From contig JAFRQQ010000009.1 of NCBI GenBank assembly GCA_017428525.1, positions 186,001 through 250,000 on the forward strand: a stretch of 64,000 nucleotides of DNA. Direction: 5' to 3'. The number at the start of each line of letters is the position of its first letter. Within the stretch, counting starts at the first letter, position 1. A program made the translations under genes and the position numbers. Positions 8,667 through 17,167 of the stretch are shown piece by piece. The notes below the pieces were generated by a model. It made no database searches, was not told where the DNA came from, and saw only the letters and a list, made by a program, of their open reading frames with translations. This DNA is from Clostridia bacterium. Its GTDB lineage: Bacteria > Bacillota > Clostridia > Oscillospirales > Acutalibacteraceae.

Positions 8667-8723
8667 AAGCAGGCAGATCTCTCAATTTTTCCCGCATTTT
8701 TTCGCATATTCCGAAAGAATCTC

Positions 8724-8752
8724 TTGCATAATAATTTAAAATATTATATAAT
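8724..8752 (+). promoter_or_regulatory. Sigma-A promoter for the isomerase/phosphoesterase pair
   Basis: TTGCAT (8724-8729), 17 bp, TATAAT (8747-8752) in a sharply AT-rich patch, 37 bp before the start codon. Confidence 0.75.
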
Positions 8753-8789
8753 ATATGGAAACAATGATCCGGAAAGGATGTGTTTGCCG

Positions 8790-9572
8790 ATGTCAGCCAT
8801 CAAACTCGGCGCCCAGCTTTACACGCTGCGCGAATTCATTCAGACACGCGATGATTTTGAAGCGACGCTGCGCTATCTTGCCGGCATCGATATTCATCTG
8901 ATCCAGATCTCCGGCATCGGTCCGATTCCCGCCGAGGAGATCGCGGCCTTGACGCAGGCTTACGGCATGGAGGTCTGCGTTACGCACACCTCGTTTGACC
9001 GCATGCAGACGGAGCTTGACGCGGTGATGGCCGAGCACCGGCTGTTTCACTGTGACACGCTCGGCATCGGCGCCATGCCGGACAAATACCGCGGCTCGCT
9101 CGAGGGCGTGAAGGAATTCATCCGGATCGCGTCGGAAATCGGCCGCAGGATGCACGAAAACGGCCTGCAGTTTGCCTATCACAACCACGCTTTTGAATTT
9201 GCCCGCCTCGAAAACGGCGCGCGCATCTTTGATTATCTGATCGAATCGACGCAGCCGGAGTTTTTCTCCTTCATCGGCGATACTTACTGGTTCCAGTACG
9301 GCGGCGTGAATCCCGCGGATTATATCCGCAAGCTCAACGGCCGCATGAAGGTCTGCCATTTCAAGGATTACAAGATTCTGAACGGTCAGCCGACCTTCGC
9401 CGAGATCGGGACAGGCAACCTGGATCTGGACGCGTGTTACCTTGCCTGCCGCGACGCCGGCGTTAAGGACATCGTCATCGAGCAGGACACCTGCGAGATC
9501 GATCCGCGCGAGTCGATGGCGATCAGCTATCGCAATCTGATAAAGATCGCAGAAAGGAATCAAGTGAAATGA
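8790..9572 (+). CDS. Sugar phosphate isomerase/epimerase (AP endonuclease 2-type TIM barrel)
   Basis: A 260-residue TIM-barrel protein of the xylose-isomerase-like superfamily. It shows the typical N-terminus IKLGAQLYTLRE, a central YHNHAFEF metal/substrate motif (about 128-135), IGDTYWFQYGG near 157 and CHFKDYK near 183 with a C-terminal VIEQDT. Members isomerise or epimerise sugars and inositol derivatives such as keto-inosose. The specific substrate cannot be assigned. ATG 8790 is chosen over upstream in-frame codons because AAAGGATG precedes it at the right spacing. It overlaps the next gene by 4 bp (ATGA). Confidence 0.8.
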   Translation: MSAIKLGAQLYTLREFIQTRDDFEATLRYLAGIDIHLIQISGIGPIPAEEIAALTQAYGMEVCVTHTSFDRMQTELDAVMAEHRLFHCDTLGIGAMPDKYRGSLEGVKEFIRIASEIGRRMHENGLQFAYHNHAFEFARLENGARIFDYLIESTQPEFFSFIGDTYWFQYGGVNPADYIRKLNGRMKVCHFKDYKILNGQPTFAEIGTGNLDLDACYLACRDAGVKDIVIEQDTCEIDPRESMAISYRNLIKIAERNQVK

Positions 9573-11173
9573 AACCGCTGACAATTACGGTTGCCACCGA
9601 TATCCACTATTATTCCGAAGAAAACGGCAGCAGCGGCAGCGCCTATGAGACCGCCGATTACAAGAGCCAGAAGCTGCTCTCCGGCGCGGCGGAAGTGCTG
9701 CGCGCCATGTGCGATCAGATCGTTGAGGATGAGCGCAGCGACATCCTGCTCATCAGCGGCGACACCACCAACAACGGCGAAATGAACGCCCACCGCGAAG
9801 TGATCGAGCTGCTGCGCAGCGTGAAAGCGCGCGGCAAGCAGGTCTATGTGATCACCGCGACGCATGATTATAAAGGCGACGGTCTGGCAACGGCCTATCG
9901 CGGCGACGAAAAGATCAAGACGCCGGCCGCAAAGCGCGAAGATCTCTTTGACCTCTATCGTGAATTCGGCCCGGATCAGGCGATCGCCGTGCACCGCGAA
10001 AGCATGTCCTACATCGTGCAGCTTGCGGACGGCTATCGGCTGTTTGCCCTCAATGACGACACGAACCGCAACGGCAAAAGCGGCTTTTCGGATGACTGCT
10101 TTGCGTGGATCGCCGCGCAAGCCGCGCAGGCGCGCGCGGACGGGCAGTTCATCATCGCCATGACGCATCATCCGCTGATCGCGCCTTCCCCGGTCTATGA
10201 GCTGATCGGCAAGGGCGATATGCTCGGTGATTACGATCAGCGCATTCAGCAGCTGGCGGATCTCGGCGTGCAGTTCATGTTTACCGGCCACACGCATATT
10301 CACAATATTTCCGCTTATCAGAGCCCGCAGGGCAATGTGCTCTATGATATCTGCGCCGCGTCGCCCATCGGCTATCCCGGCGTTTTCCGCACCGTGACAT
10401 TCCGGCCGGAAGACGGCGTTGTGCATGTCGAAACGGAGCGCGTGCAGGAGCCGGAAAGCTATAAAGAGAAGCAGCAGACTCTGCGCGACCGGCTGTCCTA
10501 TCAGATGATCGGCGTCATCCGCGAAATGATCGACGTTGCCGGCAAGGACATCGACCGCTTCGCCGATATGGCGACCGCCATCAGCATCAAGCCGAAGGTC
10601 ATCTACCGCTTCGGCTGGCTGCTCAAGCCCGTGTTCAAATTCCTCAATGCGCTGAAGGTCGGCACGGTCGGCAGCTGGACGAAAAAGGAAACCGGCCTGC
10701 GCAAAGCCGACTGGGCAGAGATTAAGGACCGCAAAGTCGTGGATGTGATCACGGAGCTCGTGCTCAACCTCTACGCGGGCGAAAGCAACTATCCGCCGCA
10801 GAGCGCGACTTATAAGATCACCATGGGCTTTATGAGCATTCTGGACAGTCTGCTGCGTGTGCTGCACATCGATCTGAAAAAGATCCTCAAGGTCGTGCCG
10901 GACGCATCATCCCTGATTGAGCCGCTGCTATATAACGCAAAGATTGACGCGTATACGGCCGATCTTGAGATCTATGATTACTGCGGGGAAGGGGAGCAGG
11001 CGAAACAGCTGCCCGCGCCCGCACCGCAGCGCACAGTAAAAAAGAGCAAAAAAGGCCTGCCGATCCTGATCTGCGCAGTGCTGATCCTGCTCGTATTCTT
11101 GCCGGTCTGGCTGGTGCTGCTGCTTATAGGCTTTGTGATCAACCAGATCCGCTACGGCAAAAAAATGAAATGA
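9569..11173 (+). CDS. Membrane-anchored calcineurin-type metallophosphoesterase
   Basis: A 534-residue protein. The N-terminal phosphoesterase domain carries the metal motifs ATDIHYY (about 9-15), SGDTTNNGE (about 65-73), ATHDY in place of GNHE (about 95-99), MTHHPL (about 198-203) and TGHTHIH (about 239-245). A long helical middle follows, and a C-terminal hydrophobic helix (about 500-525) next to a lysine-rich stretch probably anchors it in the membrane. It overlaps the isomerase gene by ATGA and shares its transcript. The substrate (phosphodiester, nucleotide or phospholipid) is not evident. Confidence 0.75.
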   Translation: MKPLTITVATDIHYYSEENGSSGSAYETADYKSQKLLSGAAEVLRAMCDQIVEDERSDILLISGDTTNNGEMNAHREVIELLRSVKARGKQVYVITATHDYKGDGLATAYRGDEKIKTPAAKREDLFDLYREFGPDQAIAVHRESMSYIVQLADGYRLFALNDDTNRNGKSGFSDDCFAWIAAQAAQARADGQFIIAMTHHPLIAPSPVYELIGKGDMLGDYDQRIQQLADLGVQFMFTGHTHIHNISAYQSPQGNVLYDICAASPIGYPGVFRTVTFRPEDGVVHVETERVQEPESYKEKQQTLRDRLSYQMIGVIREMIDVAGKDIDRFADMATAISIKPKVIYRFGWLLKPVFKFLNALKVGTVGSWTKKETGLRKADWAEIKDRKVVDVITELVLNLYAGESNYPPQSATYKITMGFMSILDSLLRVLHIDLKKILKVVPDASSLIEPLLYNAKIDAYTADLEIYDYCGEGEQAKQLPAPAPQRTVKKSKKGLPILICAVLILLVFLPVWLVLLLIGFVINQIRYGKKMK

Positions 11174-11263
11174 TCGCGTCAAAAGGGGAGACTATGGTGT
11201 ATTTTGACCGGGAGTTTGTTCCTTTATTGCAAAGAGAAAACCGGAAAGGAGGAACCGTCTGAG

Positions 11264-13528
11264 ATGGCAAAAGAGAAGAAGAAAAAGAGAAACCGCATGA
11301 GTATACCGGGGATGGTCTTTCTCGGCATTTTCCTCGTGGCGTTTTTCACTGCGATCATCGTCGCCGGCTATTTCTTTTATGAAGTCAACAACAGGATCAA
11401 CGGCGACCTGATCATCAATCTCGATGAATACAAAGCCAATCAGAACCAGACCTCCTTCATTTTCGGCACGCAGGCCGACGGCGAGGTCATCGAGCTTGCG
11501 CGTCTGCACGGCGAGGAGGACCGCGTCTGGGTCGATCTGGACGACATGTCGCCTTATATGGGCGACGCCGTCATCGCGCTGGAGGATACGCGATTCCGTC
11601 AGCATCACGGCGTTGACTGGCAGCGTCTGGGCGGCATCATTCTCAAGCCCGAGCAGCTCGGTCAGGGCGGCTCCACCATCACGCAGCAGCTGATCAAAAA
11701 CCTGACCAACAAGAAGGACGTCACCGTCGTTCGTAAATTCAATGAGATCCTCACCGCGCTGAATCTGGAGCGTTATTATGATAAGAATACGATTCTCGAA
11801 GCTTATCTGAATACCGCTTACTTCGGCAGCGGCTGCTACGGCGTAAAGACCGCGAGTGAAAAGTATTTCGGCAAGGACGTCGGCGATCTGAACGCCGCCG
11901 AGTGCGCCGTCATCGTTTCCATCACGAAAACGCCGACCGCAAACAATCCCTTGCTCCATCCAGAAAATAACCGCAACCGCCAGCTCTATTGCCTGAAACA
12001 GATGTATAATGAAGGCAACGGCACGCTGACGAAGGAAGAATATGACGAAGCCGTCAATTACGAGCTGATCTTCACCAACAGCGAAAACTATGTTCCGTCG
12101 GAAGAAGAAGTCTCCAAGCTGAAGGAAGAGGAAAAAATCAACAGCTTCTATGTGGACTACGTCATTCAGTCCGTGCGCGACGACCTGATGAAGGAATACG
12201 GCTACACCAAGCAGCAGGCGACCGACCGCATTTATTACGGCGGCCTGCAGATTTACGCCGCCGTGGATCTTGAGATGCAGGAGACGCTGGAAAACTATTA
12301 CGAGAATCGCAAGAACTTCCCCGATCTCGGCGTGGATTCCCACGGCGATCCCGTGCAGTCCTCCATGACGATCATGGATTATCAGGGGCGCGTGCTGGCC
12401 ATTGTCGGTCAGATCGGCGAGAAGAAGCAGAACCGCGGTCTGAACCGCGCGGCCAATTCCTACCGTCAGCCCGGTTCCACGATCAAGCCCATCGCGACCT
12501 ATGCGCCCGCGATCGATCAGGGTCTGATCAATTATTCGAGCAAGGTCAAGGATTACGCCATTGCCTATAACGGAGAGCTCTGGCCGCACAACGTGGACAA
12601 GACCCTCGGCTCAGGCAGCAACGTGCTGATCGAATACGCCATTCAGGAATCGCTGAATACCGTTCCCGCGCGCATCATCAAGGATACGCTCGGCGTCGAT
12701 ACGTCGTTTGATTATCTGCAGAATAAATTCCATCTCTCCCATCTGGATGAGACCAAGGACCGCGCGCTCTCACCGCTTGCCATCGGCTCGCTCACGCACG
12801 GCACCAACACCGTGGAAATGGCCGCTGCCTACGCGACCTTCGGCAACGGCGGACTGTATTATTTCCCGTATTCCTATTATAAAGTGACAAACAGCCAGGG
12901 CACGCAGGTGATCCTGAGCAACGAGCAGCCGAAGAATGAACGCGCGATCTCCGCGGAAACCTCCGACATCATCTGCGAGCTGCTGCAGACGGTCAGCACG
13001 AAGTATTACGGTGACGCGCCGAACGTCCGCCGCTTCCAGATCATGGCCAAAACCGGTACCACGAGCAGCCAGCGTGACCGCTGGTTCTGCTGCGGCACGC
13101 CGTATTATGTGGCGTCTGTCTGGGTCGGTTTCGACCAGGAGAAGTATCTGAGCGCCGTGATCAACCCGGCCGGCGAGATCATGTTTGACGTGTTCAATAA
13201 GCTCCATAAGGGTCTGCCCGAAAAAGAATTCCCCAAGTGCTCCGGTGTGGTGCAGAAAACCTATTGCCGCATCACCGGCAAGCTCGCCGGGCGCGGATGC
13301 TATTCCACGGCGAAGGGCTGGTATAAGCTCACGGATCTGCCGGGCACGTGCACCTATTGCTCCTATTCCTACTCCGGCGATGACGACAGCGGCAGCAGCC
13401 GCAGAAACAACAATTCCGGCGGCGGGAATAACGGCGGCGGGAATAACGGCGGCGGGAATAACGGCGGCGGGAATAACGGCGGCGGCGGAATTGTCAGCGG
13501 CATTCTGGATGCGCTTTCAGGTAACTAA
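11264..13528 (+). CDS. Class A penicillin-binding protein (glycosyltransferase/transpeptidase)
   Basis: A 754-residue PBP1-type enzyme that polymerises and crosslinks peptidoglycan outside the membrane. A basic N-terminus and one transmembrane helix (about 17-38) lead into a GT51 domain with EDTRFRQHHGVD (about 107-118) and GGSTITQQLIKN (about 137-148). The transpeptidase domain shows STIK, SLN and KTGTT, the three active-site boxes. The tail is a low-complexity GGGNN repeat. ATG 11264 is selected for AAAGGAGGA 9 nt upstream; a longer frame starting at 11204 lacks a good site. It is followed by ruvX. Confidence 0.9.
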   Translation: MAKEKKKKRNRMSIPGMVFLGIFLVAFFTAIIVAGYFFYEVNNRINGDLIINLDEYKANQNQTSFIFGTQADGEVIELARLHGEEDRVWVDLDDMSPYMGDAVIALEDTRFRQHHGVDWQRLGGIILKPEQLGQGGSTITQQLIKNLTNKKDVTVVRKFNEILTALNLERYYDKNTILEAYLNTAYFGSGCYGVKTASEKYFGKDVGDLNAAECAVIVSITKTPTANNPLLHPENNRNRQLYCLKQMYNEGNGTLTKEEYDEAVNYELIFTNSENYVPSEEEVSKLKEEEKINSFYVDYVIQSVRDDLMKEYGYTKQQATDRIYYGGLQIYAAVDLEMQETLENYYENRKNFPDLGVDSHGDPVQSSMTIMDYQGRVLAIVGQIGEKKQNRGLNRAANSYRQPGSTIKPIATYAPAIDQGLINYSSKVKDYAIAYNGELWPHNVDKTLGSGSNVLIEYAIQESLNTVPARIIKDTLGVDTSFDYLQNKFHLSHLDETKDRALSPLAIGSLTHGTNTVEMAAAYATFGNGGLYYFPYSYYKVTNSQGTQVILSNEQPKNERAISAETSDIICELLQTVSTKYYGDAPNVRRFQIMAKTGTTSSQRDRWFCCGTPYYVASVWVGFDQEKYLSAVINPAGEIMFDVFNKLHKGLPEKEFPKCSGVVQKTYCRITGKLAGRGCYSTAKGWYKLTDLPGTCTYCSYSYSGDDDSGSSRRNNNSGGGNNGGGNNGGGNNGGGNNGGGGIVSGILDALSGN
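13418..13477 (+). repeat. Four perfect 15-bp tandem repeats in the PBP tail
   Basis: Units of GGCGGCGGGAATAAC at 13418, 13433, 13448 and 13463 encode GGGNN four times near the PBP C-terminus. Perfect identity suggests recent slippage and a length-variable extracellular linker. Confidence 0.9.
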
Positions 13529-13591
13529 TTGTCAGCGGCGTTTGCCTTGTTGCAGACGCCGCGGATTCTTTCAACAGAAAGGAACTGCTTC

Positions 13592-14011
13592 ATGATTATT
13601 CTGGCCGTGGATTACGGCGATGTGCGGACCGGCCTTGCCGTGTGCGATCCGACGGAAACGCTCGCTTCGCCCGTTTGCTCCATCACGCAGCGGGATCCCG
13701 CGCGGCTGGCGCAGGAGATCGCTGCCGTCGCCGCGGAGCACGCAGCGCAGCTGCTGGTCGTCGGTCTGCCGAAAAATATGGACGGCAGCGAAGGTGCCCG
13801 CGCGGAGAAATGCATTGCGTTTGCAACGCTTCTGCAGGAGCTGACGGGCCTTCCGACGCAGCTGCAGGATGAGCGGCTGACCACGGTCAGCGCGCATCAG
13901 GCACTCAACCAAACGAATACGCGCGGCAAAAAGCGAAAAGCCGTGATCGATCAGGTTTCCGCCGTGATGATCCTGCAGGATTATCTGGATGCGAAGAAAC
14001 ACAATTTATAA
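13592..14011 (+). CDS. ruvX: Holliday junction resolvase-like RuvX (YqgF)
   Basis: A 139-residue RNase H-fold protein. Catalytic acidic residues are seen in MIILAVDYGDVRTGLA (Asp7), in LVVGLPKNMDGSEG (about 61-74), in QDERLTTVSAH (about 96-106) and in the terminal IDQVSAVMILQDYL. YqgF/RuvX acts on Holliday junctions or 16S rRNA precursor ends. AGAAAGGAAC lies before ATG 13592, so the in-frame extension upstream is rejected. It sits between the PBP gene and cwlD. Confidence 0.88.
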   Translation: MIILAVDYGDVRTGLAVCDPTETLASPVCSITQRDPARLAQEIAAVAAEHAAQLLVVGLPKNMDGSEGARAEKCIAFATLLQELTGLPTQLQDERLTTVSAHQALNQTNTRGKKRKAVIDQVSAVMILQDYLDAKKHNL

Positions 14012-14074
14012 TTGAATCATGCGCCCGTGCGCAGCGGCATAGAATGGTAGCATCAACCGCAGCGGGGTGTTGCA

Positions 14075-14821
14075 ATGAAAATCATCGCACCGAAGGCCAT
14101 GCTCGCAAGACTCTGGATGGTGCTCGCGCTGACCGGCATCGTTTCCGGCCTGTTGATCGGCTACCGCGTGATCGGGCGGCAGAGCGTCACTGTTTCCGCC
14201 GGGCGGCAGAGCTTCTCGACGGTCGTGATCGATCCCGGCCACGGCGGCTTTGACGGCGGCGCAAGCGCGCAGGACGGCACGCTTGAAAAAACGATCAACC
14301 TGCAGATTGCGCTCGCCGTGCGTGACTGTCTGGATGCAATGGGCGTGCGCACCGTCATGACCCGCACGCAGGACAGCGGCACCAACGACGCAGACGTCAG
14401 CGGACTGCATGAGAAAAAAGTTTCCGATCTCAAAAACAGACTGGCGCTCATGCACAAGGAGCAGAACCGGATCTTCGTGAGCATTCACCAGAATCATTTC
14501 TCCCAGGCCGAATACTACGGCACGCAGGTGTTTTATTCCGGCAATCATCCGGATTCAAAAGTGCTTGCGGAATGCATTCGCGCGTGCGTTGTCACCGATC
14601 TGCAGCCGGAAAACCGGCGGGAATCAAAGCGCAGCGGCGCGGAGATTTATCTGCTGCATCAGGCGAAGGTGCCGGCCGTCATGGTCGAATGCGGCTTCTT
14701 ATCCAACGCCGCGGAAACGGCAAAACTGAAATCCGAACCCTATCAGAAACAGCTGGCGTTTCTGATCGCGCTCGGCATCCTGGATTATTTACAAGCGGAG
14801 GAACAGCAAAATGGCTTCTAA
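14075..14821 (+). CDS. cwlD: Germination-type N-acetylmuramoyl-L-alanine amidase CwlD
   Basis: A 248-residue amidase_3 enzyme with an N-terminal signal anchor (about 9-29). Zinc and catalytic motifs are visible: VVIDPGHGGFDGG (about 50-62), SIHQNHF (about 135-141) and VMVECGFLSN (about 204-213). CwlD strips peptide side chains from cortex muramic acid so that muramic-delta-lactam can form, a mark recognised by germination enzymes. Assignment to CwlD rather than a general amidase rests on size, the single domain and the sporulating context. It overlaps radA by 11 bp. Confidence 0.82.
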   Translation: MKIIAPKAMLARLWMVLALTGIVSGLLIGYRVIGRQSVTVSAGRQSFSTVVIDPGHGGFDGGASAQDGTLEKTINLQIALAVRDCLDAMGVRTVMTRTQDSGTNDADVSGLHEKKVSDLKNRLALMHKEQNRIFVSIHQNHFSQAEYYGTQVFYSGNHPDSKVLAECIRACVVTDLQPENRRESKRSGAEIYLLHQAKVPAVMVECGFLSNAAETAKLKSEPYQKQLAFLIALGILDYLQAEEQQNGF

Positions 14822-16178
14822 ACCGAAAACCGTCTATATCTGCTCCAATTGCGGCTATGAAACGGCAAAATGGGGCGGCCGCTGCCCGGAATGCAACGAA
14901 TGGAATACGCTTGAGGAAGAAGTCCGTACCGCCGCAACCAAGAAATCCGCAGCCGGCACGGCGATGCAGCCGCTTGCGGCGCAGCGGATCGAAGAGATCA
15001 GCGCGGAGAATGAGATCCGCTATCACACCGGCATGGCGGAGCTCGATCGCGTGCTCGGCGGCGGCATTGTGGACGGCTCGCTGGTGCTGCTCAGCGGCGA
15101 TCCAGGCATCGGCAAATCCACGATCCTGCTGCAGATCTGCCAGTATCTCGGTCAGACGCTGGAAATCCTCTATGTCAGCGGCGAGGAATCCGCGCGGCAG
15201 ATCAAGCTGCGCGCAAACCGCCTGCATGTATCTACGGAACATCTGCGCATCCTGTGCCAGACCGACGCGGAACGCATCGCCGAGTATATCCGCACGGAGC
15301 GTCCCGGGCTTGTGATCGTCGATTCGATTCAGACCATGTATCTCACAGAGCTGACCTCGTCGCCGGGCAGCGTGACGCAGGTGCGCGAGTGCACCAATCT
15401 CTTCATGCACTGCGCAAAGGATTACGGCATTCCCACGCTGATCGTCGGCCATGTGAATAAAGACGGCAACATCGCCGGGCCGAAGGTGCTCGAGCATATT
15501 GTCGACTGCGTGCTGTATTTTGAAGGCGAACGGCATCTTTCTTACCGCATCCTGCGCGCGGTGAAAAACCGCTACGGCTCAACAAATGAAATCGGCGTGT
15601 TTGAAATGATGGATCACGGCCTTGTCGAGGTGCAGAACCCCTCGCTGATGCTCATTTCCGGCAAACCGAAAAACACTGCCGGCACCTGCATCGCCTGCGT
15701 CATGGAAGGCAGCCGCCCGATCCTTGCCGAGGTGCAGGGTCTGGTCGCCGCGTCCAATTACGGCAACGCGCGCCGCATGGCAACCGGCTTTGATTATAAC
15801 CGCATGAATATGCTCCTGGCCGTGCTGGAAAAGCGCGCCGGATTCTTCTTCGGCAACAGCGACGCCTATATCAATGTCGTCGACGGCCTGAAGCTGGACG
15901 AGCCCGCGACGGATCTCTCGGTAGCGCTCGCGCTGATTTCCAGCCTGCAGGATACGCCGATCCGTGACGATACGCTCGCCATCGGTGAAATCGGCCTGGG
16001 CGGCGAGCTGCGCGCGGTATCTTTCTGCGATCAGCGCGTCAAGGAGGCCGAGCGGCTCGGCTTCGCGCGCTGCATCATCCCGCGCCACAACATGAAAACA
16101 CTTGCCGACGGCATCAAAGGAAATATCGAAATCGTCGGCGCGTCCAATGTCAACGAGGCCTTCCATGCTGCCGTCTGA
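14811..16178 (+). CDS. radA: DNA repair protein RadA/Sms
   Basis: A 455-residue protein with the three RadA parts: a C4 zinc finger (CSNCGYETAKWGGRCPECNEW, split as CxxC at about 9-12 and 25-28), a RecA-like ATPase with Walker A GDPGIGKST near 98 and the RadA-specific KNRYGSTNEIGVF near 252, and a Lon-like C-terminal domain. RadA promotes branch migration during recombinational repair. Its start lies inside the end of cwlD and its own end overlaps the next gene by 14 bp, indicating a tightly coupled operon. Confidence 0.93.
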   Translation: MASKPKTVYICSNCGYETAKWGGRCPECNEWNTLEEEVRTAATKKSAAGTAMQPLAAQRIEEISAENEIRYHTGMAELDRVLGGGIVDGSLVLLSGDPGIGKSTILLQICQYLGQTLEILYVSGEESARQIKLRANRLHVSTEHLRILCQTDAERIAEYIRTERPGLVIVDSIQTMYLTELTSSPGSVTQVRECTNLFMHCAKDYGIPTLIVGHVNKDGNIAGPKVLEHIVDCVLYFEGERHLSYRILRAVKNRYGSTNEIGVFEMMDHGLVEVQNPSLMLISGKPKNTAGTCIACVMEGSRPILAEVQGLVAASNYGNARRMATGFDYNRMNMLLAVLEKRAGFFFGNSDAYINVVDGLKLDEPATDLSVALALISSLQDTPIRDDTLAIGEIGLGGELRAVSFCDQRVKEAERLGFARCIIPRHNMKTLADGIKGNIEIVGASNVNEAFHAAV

Positions 16179-16926
16179 CCGACCGCTGCAAAGCCCGCAT
16201 CTGCCGCAATCGCGCGTTACAAGCGTTGCCATCAGCGAAACAGCAGGGGAGAGCATCAAAAAACTGGAGTCCCTGGGCATTCAATGCATCCCGATCTCCG
16301 CGCATCCGGACCTGCCGGCCGAGATCAGCAGCCACGCGGATCTGCAGATGTTTCACATGGAACTTTTTGACATTTTTGTAGACGAACACTTGTTCGGTGT
16401 TTCTCCGGATAAAAGATTCGAATTTAGAATCATCCCTGAAAAACTGCAAAATACATATCCGGGGGATGTGCGGCTGAATGCCGTGCGGCTCGGCAACCGA
16501 CTGATCTGCAATCCGAAAACCGTCAGTCAGGCAGTGCTAGAATCCGCGCATAAACACAAGCTCGAAATCGTCCACGTCAATCAGGGCTACACGAAATGCA
16601 GCATCTGCTGTCTGACCGAAGACGTCATCATCACGGACGATCCGGGAATCTACAAATCCGCTCAGTTTTTCTGCAGCGACCGATTGCTCGTTTCAAAAGG
16701 CTCCATTCGATTGAGCGCAGCGCATTACGGCCTGATCAGCGGCTGCTGCGGCAAACTGGACCGCAATCTGATCGGCTGGAACGGAAGAATCGAATCCCAC
16801 AGCGACGCGGAGGAGATCCTGGCGTTTTTGAAAAAGCATCACATGGAAAGCATCAATCTGAACGACGGACCGCTGACAGATATCGGCGGAATCCTGCCGC
16901 TGACAGAAGAAATAACGACGCTATAA
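16165..16926 (+). CDS. DUF6873-like GME-fold protein
   Basis: A 253-residue protein of a clostridial family of unknown function related to the guanidino-group-modifying-enzyme fold. The most conserved-looking blocks are VHVNQGYTKCSICCL (about 146-160), ITDDPGIYKS (about 166-175), HYGLISGCCGKLD (about 201-213) and the terminal LTDIGGILPL. Cys and His residues in these blocks could form an amidinotransferase/deiminase-like site, but no activity is established. ATG 16165 overlaps the end of radA and has GAGG upstream; longer frames read through radA out of phase. Confidence 0.7.
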   Translation: MLPSDRPLQSPHLPQSRVTSVAISETAGESIKKLESLGIQCIPISAHPDLPAEISSHADLQMFHMELFDIFVDEHLFGVSPDKRFEFRIIPEKLQNTYPGDVRLNAVRLGNRLICNPKTVSQAVLESAHKHKLEIVHVNQGYTKCSICCLTEDVIITDDPGIYKSAQFFCSDRLLVSKGSIRLSAAHYGLISGCCGKLDRNLIGWNGRIESHSDAEEILAFLKKHHMESINLNDGPLTDIGGILPLTEEITTL

Positions 16927-16950
16927 TATAAAACATATATATTAATGGTT

Positions 16951-17020
16951 CCTATGTCACGGCAAAGCGAAAGCCATCCGGGAGGACCGGCCCGCACCTT
17001 GCCCGTAATTCCCGGGCGCT
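16951..17020 (+). ncRNA. Possible structured leader upstream of xer
   Basis: The 241-bp gap before the recombinase gene holds a compact GC-rich block. ACGGCAA (16959-16965) can pair with TTGCCCGT (16999-17006), enclosing a GC-GAAA-GC hairpin and a CGGG/CCCG hairpin. The same GCCCG (17001-17005) can alternatively pair with CGGGC (17013-17017). The two folds exclude each other, as in a switch. No known riboswitch class was recognised. Confidence 0.3.
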
Positions 17021-17167
17021 GTTTCTCCCCTAACTTGCGCAAAACTTTCATTTTGTGAAGTAACTATTGATTTTTTTTCCGGGATATGATAAACTATAGT
17101 CAGTAGCCCCCTCTTGACCCCGACGGCTGAAAAAACGATGTTTTTGCAAAAACGGAGGAATCCTTGC

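Noticed and set aside
16927-17167. Cyclic-di-GMP or cobalamin riboswitch before xer
   Set aside because: Isolated matches such as GGCAAAGC and GAAA loops occur, but the conserved cores of these classes are missing.
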